NCBI RefSeq assembly: GCF_001281315.1 | Contig: NZ_CP012479.1 | Coordinates: forward strand, 1,736,001 to 1,800,000 | From: Arthrobacter sp. ERGS1:01 | Lineage (GTDB): Bacteria > Actinomycetota > Actinomycetes > Actinomycetales > Micrococcaceae | DNA length: 64,000 nucleotides | Reading direction: 5' to 3' | Shown here: piece after piece, positions 51,739-60,830 of the stretch | How the letters are laid out: the number at the start of each line of letters is the position of its first letter | How positions within the stretch are numbered: the stretch's first letter is position 1 | Made by a program: the position numbers and the translations under genes | The notes under the pieces: generated by a model | Database searches by the model: none | Told to the model about the DNA's origin: nothing | The model's input: the letters and a program-made list of their open reading frames with translations, nothing else

Positions 51739-52380
51739 ATGAGTGACTACCGGCGCCCCGCGTTCCCAACAGAGGTCTACCGCGATGAGCAGGGAAACCC
51801 GATCGAGTACGGCAACAGATGGGGCGCCGAGTCCCCGCCCATGGACTCCTATTCACGTGTCAGTAATCTGCAACGCTTCCTGCCCCTCCATGCGGTCGCC
51901 GGCGCACTCATCGCCTGGTTGCAGGACACCTTCGAGGTGAGTGTTGTCGAAGATCCGGAGGTGACTACCGATCTTCTGCACCTGCCAAACGATGTTGTCC
52001 GTGCGGTACGGGTGGTGCCCGCAAGTCCCACGGCGGCACCGCTGACGTTCGTGCTCACCCGGTTCCCCGGCGTCTTCCTTCACGCCGGCTCACTCCACGA
52101 CTTCCACTTCCCCGCGTGTGGTTGCGATGCCTGCGACCACGACGCAACCCGGCTGGCCGAAGATCTCGAATGGACCGTTCGCCTGGTCATATCGGGGTGC
52201 TATTTTGAGCAGTTCGATCAAGGGCCGGGACGCTGGGTCGAGTTTCGGCTCGAGGAGCCGGAGGTCGGGATCCGGTCGGGGCGCAGCCTGACCAAGGACC
52301 TGCCCGAGACGAGGGTGAAACTTGCCCGGACCGCGCTGCCTTCCGGCGGGCAGTGGGCACCATGGGAAAGGAGGAGCTAG
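51739..52380 (+). CDS. DUF6226-like protein of unknown function
   Basis: A protein of 213 residues. It begins PAFPTEVYRDEQGNPIEYGN, the pattern of an actinobacterial family I believe is DUF6226. A middle cysteine cluster CGCDACDHD is metal-like. RVVPASPTAAPLTFVLTRFPGVFLH (in blocks) and WVEFRLEEPE are further marks. Function unknown. TACGGT lies 6 bases before the ATG without ribosome site, so leaderless. Its stop overlaps that of a small converging frame by 4 bases. Confidence 0.75.
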   Translation: MSDYRRPAFPTEVYRDEQGNPIEYGNRWGAESPPMDSYSRVSNLQRFLPLHAVAGALIAWLQDTFEVSVVEDPEVTTDLLHLPNDVVRAVRVVPASPTAAPLTFVLTRFPGVFLHAGSLHDFHFPACGCDACDHDATRLAEDLEWTVRLVISGCYFEQFDQGPGRWVEFRLEEPEVGIRSGRSLTKDLPETRVKLARTALPSGGQWAPWERRS

Positions 52381-52490
52381 TCTCCGGAGCCTCCAAGCTT
52401 GAAAGCCAGGTATCGGCGTGCCACGACCATGCCGATAAGGGCGGTTGACGGGAGAAGTCCGACGACGGCCAACACGGTCATGATCTCCAC
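52377..52490 (-). CDS. Possible 37-residue single-helix membrane protein
   Basis: A minus-strand frame from GTG 52490 (or ATG 52481) to TAG 52377. It reads MEIMTVLAVVGLLPSTALIG then MVVARRYLAFKLGGSGD: one membrane helix and a basic end. GGAGGAG stands 8 bases before the GTG. No known family. It converges with the DUF6226-like gene and lies 35 bases after the DHFR-like gene on the same strand. Coding is plausible, not proven. Confidence 0.4.
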   Translation of the reverse strand: MEIMTVLAVVGLLPSTALIGMVVARRYLAFKLGGSGD

Positions 52491-52525
52491 AGCTCTGCTC
52501 TCCTCCGCATTATCGGGCGGGCCCT

Positions 52526-53062
52526 CTAAGGAACAACGCGATAGTCAGCCATCAAATAGCCGGTGGGTGACATCCCGCTTTGGATCGATTCGAGCTTGAT
52601 GGACGGCAGGCCGTCAAGGAGCCGCCTGCCACTGCCGGCGATCCTCGGGGCGATCACCACCTTGAGTTCGTCGACGACGCCGGCGGCGAGCAGTGCCTGC
52701 GCGACCGAGATGCTGGCGTGGACACCAATATCGCCGCCGTCCTGCTGCCGCAGATCGCGGACAAACCCGACCAGCCCGCCGTCGACCGCGGTCGCGTTGG
52801 CCCACTCCAGGTCAAGGGGCGTCGAGGTCGCAACATACTTCGTGACCCCGTTGATGAAGCTAGCGAACGGTTCGATGTCGCTGGTGGGCCAAAACTGCGC
52901 CCACTCAGCGTAACTGCGGCGCCCGAGGATCACCGCGTCCTGGGTGGCGATCACTGCGGCAAGGTTGGCGTCCATCGCCTCATCCCAGTCCGCGAAGAAA
53001 GCGTCCGGATCCTCGGCAACTCCGTCGAGGGACAGCAACTCATACACAACGATCTTTCGCAC
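52526..53062 (-). CDS. Dihydrofolate reductase-like protein (RibD C-terminal family)
   Basis: A protein of 178 residues. RKIVVYELLSLDGVAEDP, AVILGRRSYAEWAQFWP, KYVATSTPLDLEWANA and GDIGVHASISVAQALLAAG are typical of the RibD_C/YyaP branch. The NADPH loop is present. These proteins are often called DHFR family, but most do not work in folate synthesis. The start ATG at 53062 follows a weak GGAGG (TAACGGAGGTGTGACG) at good spacing. Substrate unknown. Confidence 0.88.
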   Translation of the reverse strand: MRKIVVYELLSLDGVAEDPDAFFADWDEAMDANLAAVIATQDAVILGRRSYAEWAQFWPTSDIEPFASFINGVTKYVATSTPLDLEWANATAVDGGLVGFVRDLRQQDGGDIGVHASISVAQALLAAGVVDELKVVIAPRIAGSGRRLLDGLPSIKLESIQSGMSPTGYLMADYRVVP

Positions 53063-53186
53063 GTCACACCTCCGTTAGGTCTCGATGCCACCAGCTTAGT
53101 GAGCAAACCGGCGAAACACATCGCCCCCAATGGTCGGCAACCCTGGGATACCGCGAAGGTGGCGGCGCACGTCCTAGGATGAACGG

Positions 53187-53840
53187 GTGACCTCCCACGA
53201 CACTCCCCCGGACCCGACCACCCTTCATCCGATTCCCGGCCAGGACCGGGTGGTCCTGCTGAAGCCGCTCATCACCAGCCCGCTGATCCAGGTGGGCGAA
53301 TTCAGCTACTACGACGATCCGGAGGACGCCACGTCGTTCGAAACCAGGAACGTGCTCCACCACTACGGGCCCGAGCGTTTAATCATCGGGAAGTTCTGCG
53401 CCATCGCGGCCGGCGTCCAATTCATCATGAACGGCGCCAACCACCGCATGAGCGGCCCGTCCACCTACCCGTTCCCCATCATGGGCGGCGCCTGGGCCCG
53501 GCACATGGACCTGGTCACCGACCTCCCGAACCGCGGCGATACCGTCGTCGGCCACGATGTGTGGATCGGCGGCAACGTGACCATCATGCCCGGTGTCCGC
53601 ATCGGCCACGGGGCCATCATCTCCACCGGCTCGATCGTCACCAGGGACGTGCCCGATTACGGCATCGTCGGAGGCAACCCCGCAACACTGATCAGGTACC
53701 GCTTCACCGCACCGGAAATCCGGGAACTGCTCACGGCGGCGTGGTGGGACTGGCCGCTCGCAATGATCACCGAACACCTCCGAACCATTGCCGATGGCAG
53801 GATCGACGACATCGCCGCCATCGCCAGATCCGTCCAGTAA
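53187..53840 (+). CDS. Xenobiotic acetyltransferase, hexapeptide repeat (Vat/CatB-like)
   Basis: A left-handed beta-helix protein of 217 residues. FSYYDDPEDATSFETRNVLHHY and LIIGKFCAIAAGVQFIMNGANH, in short blocks, begin the fold. The catalytic His is in NGANHRM. VGHDVWIGGNVTIMPGVRIG and AIISTGSIVTRDVPDYGIVGG are the hexapeptide turns. The family acetylates streptogramin A or chloramphenicol in its resistance branches; other members have unknown substrates. TAGGAT lies 6 bases before the GTG, so leaderless. Drug resistance is possible but not shown. Confidence 0.88.
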   Translation: MTSHDTPPDPTTLHPIPGQDRVVLLKPLITSPLIQVGEFSYYDDPEDATSFETRNVLHHYGPERLIIGKFCAIAAGVQFIMNGANHRMSGPSTYPFPIMGGAWARHMDLVTDLPNRGDTVVGHDVWIGGNVTIMPGVRIGHGAIISTGSIVTRDVPDYGIVGGNPATLIRYRFTAPEIRELLTAAWWDWPLAMITEHLRTIADGRIDDIAAIARSVQ

Positions 53841-53874
53841 CGGGCCGGGCCCAACGGCGGCGCGATGCCGCGGC

Positions 53875-55524
53875 TCACGCCGTCGGACGGACCTCGGCGG
53901 CAGTTTCAAGATCCCAATCCGGACGCGGAACAGAGTCGATCAGGAGCCTCGTGTACGGGTGGCTGGGTGCGCCCAGAAGGTCCAGCGTGCCGCCTCGCTC
54001 CACGATTTCCCCATACCGCATGACCAGGGTCTCCTCACAAACCCGCCGCACCACGGCGAGATCGTGGCTGATGAACAGCACCGTCAGCCCGCGTTCGCGA
54101 CGGATTTCCGCCACCACGTCGAGCACCTGGGCCTGCACCGAAACGTCAAGTGCGCTGGTGGCCTCGTCCATGACAAGAAGGTCAGGTTCAATGGCCAGCG
54201 CCCGGGCAATGGCGACCCGCTGCCGCTGCCCGCCCGAAAGCTTGCGCGGCCGCACCACGGCGTGTTCCTCCGTCAGGCCCACCTGGTCGAGCAGTTCAAG
54301 GACCCGCGCCCGCGATGCGCTCGCCGACAACTTGCTGTGGAGGCGAAGCCCGTCCTCGATTGCCCGCCCGGTGGCAATGCGCGGGTCCAGCGACAGGTAG
54401 GGGTCCTGGAAGACCATCTGGGCCGAGCGCGCGTGGGCAAGCCGTTCATCACGGTTGCGGGGTTTGATGGTGCGTGACTTGCCGGCGATCGTGATCTCAC
54501 CGCCGTCCGCTTCCTCGAGACCCACGATCAACCGGGCCAGGGTGGACTTCCCGGACCCGGATTCGCCGACCACGCCCAGCGCGCCACCCCTCGGGATCAC
54601 CAGGGAGACGTCCGCAACCGCACGAACCGGCAGCTTTCCGCGCACTGCGTACGTTTTTGAGACCGAGCGCGCTTCCAGGGCGCTGCCGGAATCAACGGCC
54701 GACGACGGCGCCGCCGCCACGGTGGCGGGCCGGCCGGCGTCGTCGTCGGTGACGACGATTGACGGGGTCGCGGCAATCAGGCGTTTCGTGTAGTCCGCCT
54801 TGGGTGAGCGGAAGACGCTGCGGGCACTGCCCTCCTCCACGACCTGGCCGCCGTTCATGACGTAGACCCGCTCACACAGCGATGCCGCAAGGTTGAGGTC
54901 GTGGGTGATGAAGAGCATGCCCATCCCCCGCTCCGTGCGCAGTTCGGAAAGCACGGAGATGATCTCCGCCTGCGTCGTCACATCCAGCGCGGTGGTCGGC
55001 TCATCACAAATGAGCAGTTGCGGCGAACTGCTGAGCGCCCCGGCAATCATCACGCGCTGGAGCATGCCGCCGGAGAACTCGTGCGGGTACTGGCGCAGGT
55101 GCTGTTCGGGGCGCGGCAATCGCACGGAGGCGAGCAGCTCGATCGCCCGCGCCTTTGCCTCGTCGGCCGGCAGATGCTCGCACAGTCGGAGTGTTTCCGT
55201 CAGGTGGTCGCCAATCGTGCGCATCGGGTTGATCCCTGCCCGAGGATCCTGGAACACCATTGATGCGCTCCGTCGTCGCAGCTCGAGCAGCTCCTTGGGC
55301 GGCGCATCGAGGACGCTCCGCCCTTCCAGGATTACCTCGCCGCCCATGGCAGCACGCTCGGGCAGCAGGCCAAGCACCGATCGCGCCGTGAGTGATTTGC
55401 CGGAGCCGGATTCGCCGACGACGCCGACCGTCTCGCCTTTGGCGACGGAGAGCGAGATTCCGTCCAGGAGACGTTTGCCGTCGGGCAGATCGAGCGTCAA
55501 CCCGGCGATTTCGAGAAGGTTCAT
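53875..55524 (-). CDS. Dipeptide/oligopeptide ABC transporter, two fused ATPase domains
   Basis: A protein of 549 residues in which the DppD-like and DppF-like ATPases are one chain. Domain 1 (1-260) has GESGSGKS, EFSGGMLQRVMIAGAL and LLICDEPTTALD. Domain 2 (285-540) has GESGSGKST, LSGGQRQRVAIARAL and LLVMDEATSALD. Both catalytic sites look intact. It drives import by the DppB/DppC permease encoded upstream. The start overlaps the dppC-like stop as ATGA. It is the last gene of the TetR-controlled operon. Confidence 0.93.
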   Translation of the reverse strand: MNLLEIAGLTLDLPDGKRLLDGISLSVAKGETVGVVGESGSGKSLTARSVLGLLPERAAMGGEVILEGRSVLDAPPKELLELRRRSASMVFQDPRAGINPMRTIGDHLTETLRLCEHLPADEAKARAIELLASVRLPRPEQHLRQYPHEFSGGMLQRVMIAGALSSSPQLLICDEPTTALDVTTQAEIISVLSELRTERGMGMLFITHDLNLAASLCERVYVMNGGQVVEEGSARSVFRSPKADYTKRLIAATPSIVVTDDDAGRPATVAAAPSSAVDSGSALEARSVSKTYAVRGKLPVRAVADVSLVIPRGGALGVVGESGSGKSTLARLIVGLEEADGGEITIAGKSRTIKPRNRDERLAHARSAQMVFQDPYLSLDPRIATGRAIEDGLRLHSKLSASASRARVLELLDQVGLTEEHAVVRPRKLSGGQRQRVAIARALAIEPDLLVMDEATSALDVSVQAQVLDVVAEIRRERGLTVLFISHDLAVVRRVCEETLVMRYGEIVERGGTLDLLGAPSHPYTRLLIDSVPRPDWDLETAAEVRPTA

Positions 55525-56381
55525 GCGGGGATCCCGCCTCCAATGCGGTCTGAGAGTTCTTCACCAATGATGTTCACGGCAACCACCACGATCACGACCG
55601 CGACGGCAGGCACTATGGCGGGGAGGAAGTGGCCGCCGATCAGCCCTTGCTGAGCTTCGTTGATCATGGCGCCCCAATCGGCCGCAGGCGCCTGGACCCC
55701 CAGGCCGAGGAACGACAGGCCGGCGAGTTCGGCCAGGACGTAGCCGAAGTTCAGCGTGGATTGCGCCCCGACGATGGGTGCGACGTTGGGCAGCACCCGC
55801 CGGAGCGCGATCCACGCCCCACTGAAGCCCTGCACCCGGTACGCGGCAACATAGGGGCGGTGCCGTTCGGACGCCACGAGGGCGCGGGTCAGCCGGGAAA
55901 CGTAGGGTGCGTAGGCGATGCTCATGGCAATAACCGGAGCCACCAGGCCCTTGCCGAACAAGGCGACCGCCATGATGGCGATCAGCAGGGACGGGAAGGA
56001 GAAGACAACGTCAAAGAGCCGTGCCAACACAGCATCGACCCAGCCGCCGCGCCATCCGGCCAGGACGCCCAGGAGGACGCCGAGGATCGTCGAGGAGACG
56101 ACGACGAGCAGCGGGCCCAGCAGGGCCGTGCGCGCGCCAAACATCATTCGAGTGAGGATGTCCCGGCCGAGCGCATCCGTGCCGAGCCAGTGCGCCGTCG
56201 TCGGGCCGGACTGGAAGTTGAAGAGGTCCACCTGGTTGGGGTCATAGGGGGCAATGAGCGGCGCCAGGATCGCGGTGGCCGTCATCAGGACGACGACGGC
56301 CACGCTCAGCATGAAGCTGACGTCGGGGCGACGCGATCGCGGGGCCTTCAACGCCTTGGCGTCAAGGGTCGAGGTAGTCAT
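55521..56381 (-). CDS. Dipeptide ABC transporter permease, DppC-like
   Basis: A protein of 286 residues with six membrane helices. The N-terminal block ILAPLIAPYDPNQVDLFNFQ and GTDALGRDILTRMMFGAR is characteristic of DppC/OppC. The EAA-type loop reads VASERHRPYVAAYRVQGF ... RVLPNVAPI. It pairs with the DppB-like protein. Overlaps both neighbours by 4 bases (ATGA), so translation is coupled. Confidence 0.94.
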   Translation of the reverse strand: MTTSTLDAKALKAPRSRRPDVSFMLSVAVVVLMTATAILAPLIAPYDPNQVDLFNFQSGPTTAHWLGTDALGRDILTRMMFGARTALLGPLLVVVSSTILGVLLGVLAGWRGGWVDAVLARLFDVVFSFPSLLIAIMAVALFGKGLVAPVIAMSIAYAPYVSRLTRALVASERHRPYVAAYRVQGFSGAWIALRRVLPNVAPIVGAQSTLNFGYVLAELAGLSFLGLGVQAPAADWGAMINEAQQGLIGGHFLPAIVPAVAVVIVVVAVNIIGEELSDRIGGGIPA

Positions 56382-57328
56382 CGGGCACCAGCTCCTGCGG
56401 CGGACCGGGGATCGATCCAGGGTTCGAGGATGTCAATAAGGGCGTTTACCGCAACGAACGTCGTCACGACCAGCAGGACGATCGCCTGGACCACCGGGAA
56501 GTCGAGGCGGTCCACCGATTGCACGAGCAACGATCCGATGCCCGAAATCCCGAACGCGGCCTCGACGATCGAACTGGCCACGAGCAGGCCCGCTACCAGC
56601 GGGCCGCTTACCGTCAGGATTGGTCCGATCGCATTGCGGAACACATGCCGGCGGACCACGGTGCTCCGGCCCAGGCCCCGGCTCGTGGCAACCTCCACAT
56701 GCTCGCGATTGAGCTGCTCGACCATCGAGGACCGGGTCACCTTGCCCACCAGCACGACGAAGACAATTGCAAGGGCGAGCGACGGCAACACCAAGTGGTA
56801 AATGGTGTCGAGGAATCCTGCACCCGAGCCGAACGATGGGAACCAGCCCAGTTGGACGGCGAAGACGGCGATCAGGACGATCGAGCCAACAAACGAGGGA
56901 ATGGCTCCCAGCACCGTCAGGCCGGTGAGGATCGCCTTGTCCAGGGCGCGGTTGCGGTTCAGCGCGGCGGCCACCCCCGCGATGAGGCCGACTGCGGCAA
57001 TCATGAGCCCGGCCATCACCACCAGGCCGAAGGTGACGGGCAGCCTGTCGCCGATGACCGTCGAGACGTCCTGCCGGAACTGCAGGGACCGGCCGAAGTC
57101 GCCGTGCACCACTCCCATGATCCAGTTCAGGTACTGCTGCCATGGGGGAAGGTTCAGGCCAAACTGGGCGGTGATGTCGGCGACCGCTTCCGGGCTCGGT
57201 TTGCGGCCGCGAAGGAGGAAGCTCACCGGGTCCCCCGGCACCAGGAAGCGCGAGAAGAAGACGAGCAGTGACGCCAGGAACAACGTCAACAACAAACTGC
57301 CGAGTTTGCCCGCGACCCGCCGGATCAC
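56378..57328 (-). CDS. Dipeptide ABC transporter permease, DppB-like
   Basis: A protein of 316 residues with six helices. The GTG at 57328 gives VIRRVAGKLGSLLLTLFLAS, the usual short cytosolic start. FLVPGDPVSFLLRGRKPSPE and FGLNLPPWQQYLNWIMGVVH are typical of DppB. The EAA loop is EVATSRGLGRSTVVRRHVFRNAI. In this sequence the frame is open upstream into the binding-protein gene, but that is best explained by a one-base loss in that gene. The 40-base space to the expected stop there is normal. Confidence 0.9.
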   Translation of the reverse strand: MIRRVAGKLGSLLLTLFLASLLVFFSRFLVPGDPVSFLLRGRKPSPEAVADITAQFGLNLPPWQQYLNWIMGVVHGDFGRSLQFRQDVSTVIGDRLPVTFGLVVMAGLMIAAVGLIAGVAAALNRNRALDKAILTGLTVLGAIPSFVGSIVLIAVFAVQLGWFPSFGSGAGFLDTIYHLVLPSLALAIVFVVLVGKVTRSSMVEQLNREHVEVATSRGLGRSTVVRRHVFRNAIGPILTVSGPLVAGLLVASSIVEAAFGISGIGSLLVQSVDRLDFPVVQAIVLLVVTTFVAVNALIDILEPWIDPRSAAGAGAR

Positions 57329-57368
57329 GGTGGCGGCGCCACCGTTAATCCGTGCGGTGCGGCGGATG

Positions 57369-59032
57369 CTAACGAGCGCCAATGGTGGCCGCCCAAGGTA
57401 GTAGAGGAAGGCGATCGACGGCGAGACGCCCGAGATCCGCTTGCCCTGGAACACCGTCATGGGGCCGGTGTTCAACGGCAACCACGGGAGCTGGTCGTTT
57501 GCGATCTTCTGGGCCTCGGCGGTCTTTTCGGCACGCTTTGCCGGGTCGTCGATGGCCATGGCCTCGTTGACGGTCTTGTCAAAATCGGCGTTGGACCAGT
57601 TGCCGTAGTTACTGAACTCGCCCGTGCGCAGCACACCATACATCTCCAGCGGGTCGGGACTGGAGAGGTACCAGGAGGTGTAGAACAAGTCCGCCCCGGC
57701 GCGGGCGCTCGGGTCGGCGAAGAGCGTGGTGTAGGCGTTCGGCGTGACCGTCTTGATGGTCGCCTTGAGCCCGATTGCCTCCGCGGCCGCGGCCGTTGCC
57801 TGTGAAATGACGCTGAAGTCGGTCCCCATGGGCGCTGTCACGTAGGTGATTTCCTTGCCCGTTGCTCCGGCTTCCTCGACAAGCTTCTTCGCGGCGGTCA
57901 GGTCGTATGGATACTTCTCCAACCCGTCGAAGGCCTTGCCGAGCGTGTCCTTGCTTGCGCCCACCCACACCGAGGGCGTTGTCAAGGCATTCGTCACTTC
58001 CCCGTAGCCGGCGCCGGCTGCGGAGATGATCCCCTGCCGGTCCAGGGCCATGAGCAAGGCCTTCCGGACGCGCACGTCACCGAGCGGGCCCTTCAAATTG
58101 TTGACGATCAGGCTTCCAACGGCGGTGTTCATGCCGAAGTAGACCTGGCCGGCGCCAGAGGACTGCAAGTCCTTGATCCCATCGGCAGGAACCATCCAGC
58201 CGCCGTCGACCTGGCCAGACTTCAGCGCGTTGATCCTTGCCGTGGAGTCGTTGATGAACAGGAACTTCACCTCACCGGCCTTCGCCCGCAGTGCGGGATC
58301 CCAGTAGTTGGCGTAGCGCTTGAGCGTTATGCTCTCCCCCGCCTTCCAGTTGACGAAACTGAACGGCCCCGTGCAATTGACACCTCCCGTGGAGTTGCCA
58401 TAGCTTTTTCCCTTCGCCTTGAGCGTGGCCGCCGATTCGATCACGCCGGCGGAACTGCCCATCGAGAGGTTGAACTGCGAGTCGGGCTTCTTCATGGTGA
58501 CGGTGACGTCGTGCTCGCCGGTCTGCTCGATGGATTTCACGTTCTGGTACGCCGAATACCAGGACGATCCGACGGCAGGGTCCATTTGCCTGCGCATCGA
58601 AACAACCGCGTCGTTGGGGGTCAGCAGGGTGCCGTCGTGGAAGGTGACGCCGGACCGGATCTTGTAGACCCAGCTCGTCGGGGTCGGGTGTGTGTAGGAC
58701 TCGGCGAGGCCGGGCGAGAGCGTGTAGTCCGGGTTCAGCCGCAGGAGGGACTCGCAGACGTTCGCCAATACCTGGTTGTCCGAGTAGTCGAACGCGTAGG
58801 CGTAGTCGAGCGAAAACGGTTCGGCGTAGCTCGCCCACGTGTAGGAGGCGATGTCTCCCGATGGCTTGGGCGTCTGGGAGGTCATCGTCCATGATGGCTT
58901 CGCGGCTCCGTGGTTGGCGCCGCCGCTTCCTCCGCTACATCCGGAGATCGCTAGTGCGACGGTCGCAACCACGGCGACGGCAGTAGCCGCCCTGGTGCGT
59001 CGGCGCAGCAGGGAATGCAATGTGCTGGTCAA
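57369..59032 (-). CDS. Dipeptide ABC transporter substrate-binding lipoprotein (apparent frameshift at the 3-prime end)
   Basis: About 550 residues of SBP family 5. Lipobox LAISGC with lipidated Cys near residue 32; NPDYTLSPGLAESYTHPTPT, WVYKIRSGVTFHDGTLLTP, VRVRKALLMALDRQGI and DPLEMYGVLRTGEFSN are family blocks. The normal C terminus would be IAFLYYPWAATIGAR and TAG. The sequence has CTACTACCTTGGGCGG where CTACTACCCTTGGGCGG would keep that frame; the shift near 57395-57398 removes the stop at 57371-57369 and runs into dppB. TTG start with AGGAG upstream. Confidence 0.85.
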
Positions 59033-59047
59033 GGTAACTCCTAATGT

Positions 59048-60700
59048 TTAGGCGGAACGGGAGTAGGCGAGGTCTCCCTCGATCCAGGTGGAGGCCACCG
59101 TGGCACGGTGGATCTCCTCTGGCGCCAGGGTGAACGGGTCGGGTTGGAGGACGACGACGTTGGCGAGATAGCCCTCACGCACGTACCCGGTGTCGTGGTC
59201 GCGATGGTTGGCATACGCCGTGCCGGAGGTGTAGGCCGCCATGGCGGTTTCCAGTGCCAGGCGTTGGTGCCCGCCGCCCAGGGGTTCGGCGGAGCTGCCG
59301 GGCGAGACCCTGTTCACAGCGATGTGGATTGCGTCGATCGGATTGGCGCTGGATACCGGCCAGTCGCTTCCGGCGGCCAGGCGTGCGCCGTGCCGCACCA
59401 GGTCCCCGAACGGATATTGCCGGGCCTCCGCCCCCTCTTGCAGGAAAGGAAGCGTGAGTTCGTCGAGTTGGTCCTCGTGGCAGGCCCACAGCGACTGGAT
59501 GTTGGCGATGGCGTCCAGGGGTGCAAACCGGCCGGTATCGGCCTCCTCGACCACCTGCAGATGGGCCAGTTGGTGGCGTCCATCCGAGGGGCCGTTCGCC
59601 AGCCGCGCGGCTTCGATAGCGTTCAGGGCGTTCCGAACCGCCCGATCGCCCAGGGCATGGAAATGGACCTGCAGGCCGGCGTCGTCGAGCGCAACAACGT
59701 AGTCGGTGAGCCGGGATTCGTCGATGAACGACAGCCCGTGGTTGCAGGTGTCCCTGCCGTGTTCGTCCCGATAGGGCGTGAGCATTGAGGCCGTATGGTT
59801 CTCGGCAACACCGTCAACCATGATCTTCGCGGTGCCCAGCGAGAAACGGTCGGAGTCGCCCCTCGCCGCAAGGGCATCGCGGCGGTCCACCATGAGGCCA
59901 ACCTGCTCGATGCCGCCGGTCCGCTCCCACCACTGGGCGCCGACGACGTGCACCCGAAGCGTCCCCTCGGCCACGGCCCTCTCGTACACGGCGCACGCAT
60001 CACCGCTCCCGCCGCCCACCATGGCATCCTGCCAGCCCGTGATGCCCAGCGCAATCAGTTCCTGCTGGGCGCGGAGCAGCCCGAGGTAGGCGAAATCGGG
60101 ATCAGTGGGCGGACGGACGTCGGAAAAGAGCTCGCCGGCGCCCTCGTGGAAGGTGCCGGCCGGGGTGCCGTCGGCCTCGCGTTCGATCCGGCCGTCAGCG
60201 GGATCGGCCGTAGTGGCCTCGATCCCTGCGAGCTGGATGGCCGCCGTATTCGCCCACGTGCTGTGGTGGTCACGGCTCTGGAGCAGGACTGGGCGGTCGG
60301 GGACCACGTCATCGAGGAGTGTGCGCAACGGCGATCCGCCCGGGAAATGGTCCATGGACCATCCGCCGCCGAGAATCCACGGCTCTTCGGGGTGTGCGGC
60401 GGCGTATTCCTGCACGGTCGCCACTGCCTCGGCGGCGTTCACGGCTTCGGAGAGATTGCACATCAGCAGTTCAACTCCCCCGCTGACGGGATGAATGTGG
60501 CCGTCCTGGAATCCGGGACTCAACAGCCCGCCGTCGAGGTCAACGATGCGGGTGTGCTCCCCGATCCAAGCGCCCGATTCACTCTCGGGAAAGATTCCGG
60601 CAATGCGCTCCCCCACGATGGCTACCGCCTGGCCCCGGACTGGGATGCCGATGCCGGTAAATACGGCACCGCCGGTAAAAAGTACGTCTGCGAACGGCAA
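59048..60700 (-). CDS. Amidohydrolase family protein (YtcJ-like), operon head
   Basis: A protein of 550 residues of the amidohydrolase 3 type. It has the HxH motif in DGHIHPVSGG, LGGGWSMDHFPGG, HDH-like LQSRDHHSTWANTAA, HFHALGDRAVRNALNAIEAA and AAGSDWPVSSANPIDA with the late Asp. It should hydrolyse an amide or cyclic amide imported by the ABC system coded downstream. The TTG at 60700 with GAGG upstream gives the family start. It is divergent from a TetR gene with a perfect operator between them. Confidence 0.87.
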   Translation of the reverse strand: MPFADVLFTGGAVFTGIGIPVRGQAVAIVGERIAGIFPESESGAWIGEHTRIVDLDGGLLSPGFQDGHIHPVSGGVELLMCNLSEAVNAAEAVATVQEYAAAHPEEPWILGGGWSMDHFPGGSPLRTLLDDVVPDRPVLLQSRDHHSTWANTAAIQLAGIEATTADPADGRIEREADGTPAGTFHEGAGELFSDVRPPTDPDFAYLGLLRAQQELIALGITGWQDAMVGGGSGDACAVYERAVAEGTLRVHVVGAQWWERTGGIEQVGLMVDRRDALAARGDSDRFSLGTAKIMVDGVAENHTASMLTPYRDEHGRDTCNHGLSFIDESRLTDYVVALDDAGLQVHFHALGDRAVRNALNAIEAARLANGPSDGRHQLAHLQVVEEADTGRFAPLDAIANIQSLWACHEDQLDELTLPFLQEGAEARQYPFGDLVRHGARLAAGSDWPVSSANPIDAIHIAVNRVSPGSSAEPLGGGHQRLALETAMAAYTSGTAYANHRDHDTGYVREGYLANVVVLQPDPFTLAPEEIHRATVASTWIEGDLAYSRSA

Positions 60701-60751
60701 GAGTCATCCTCATTTCTTCGTTGAACGGGCGATCAGGGTAAGGTTATTCAT

Positions 60752-60770
60752 TTGACAACGCCATTGTCAA
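60752..60770. promoter_or_regulatory. TetR operator candidate in the divergent promoter region
   Basis: TTGACAA-CGCCA-TTGTCAA is a perfect 19-base palindrome midway between the two divergent starts (52 bases from the amidohydrolase, 61 from the TetR gene). GTTGTC repeats 5 bases downstream. The left arm holds a TTGACA -35 box, so binding would block it. Confidence 0.7.
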
Positions 60771-60830
60771 CGGTGTTGTCCAAGATGTTTCAGATTAGAT
60801 TTGGCGCCCCGAAAAGTGCACAATGTGACC

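Noticed and set aside
56378..59032. A single 884-residue SBP-DppB fusion protein
   Set aside because: The expected binding-protein end (PWAATIGAR and stop) is intact in the next frame and the permease has its own GTG start; a one-base loss explains the open frame.
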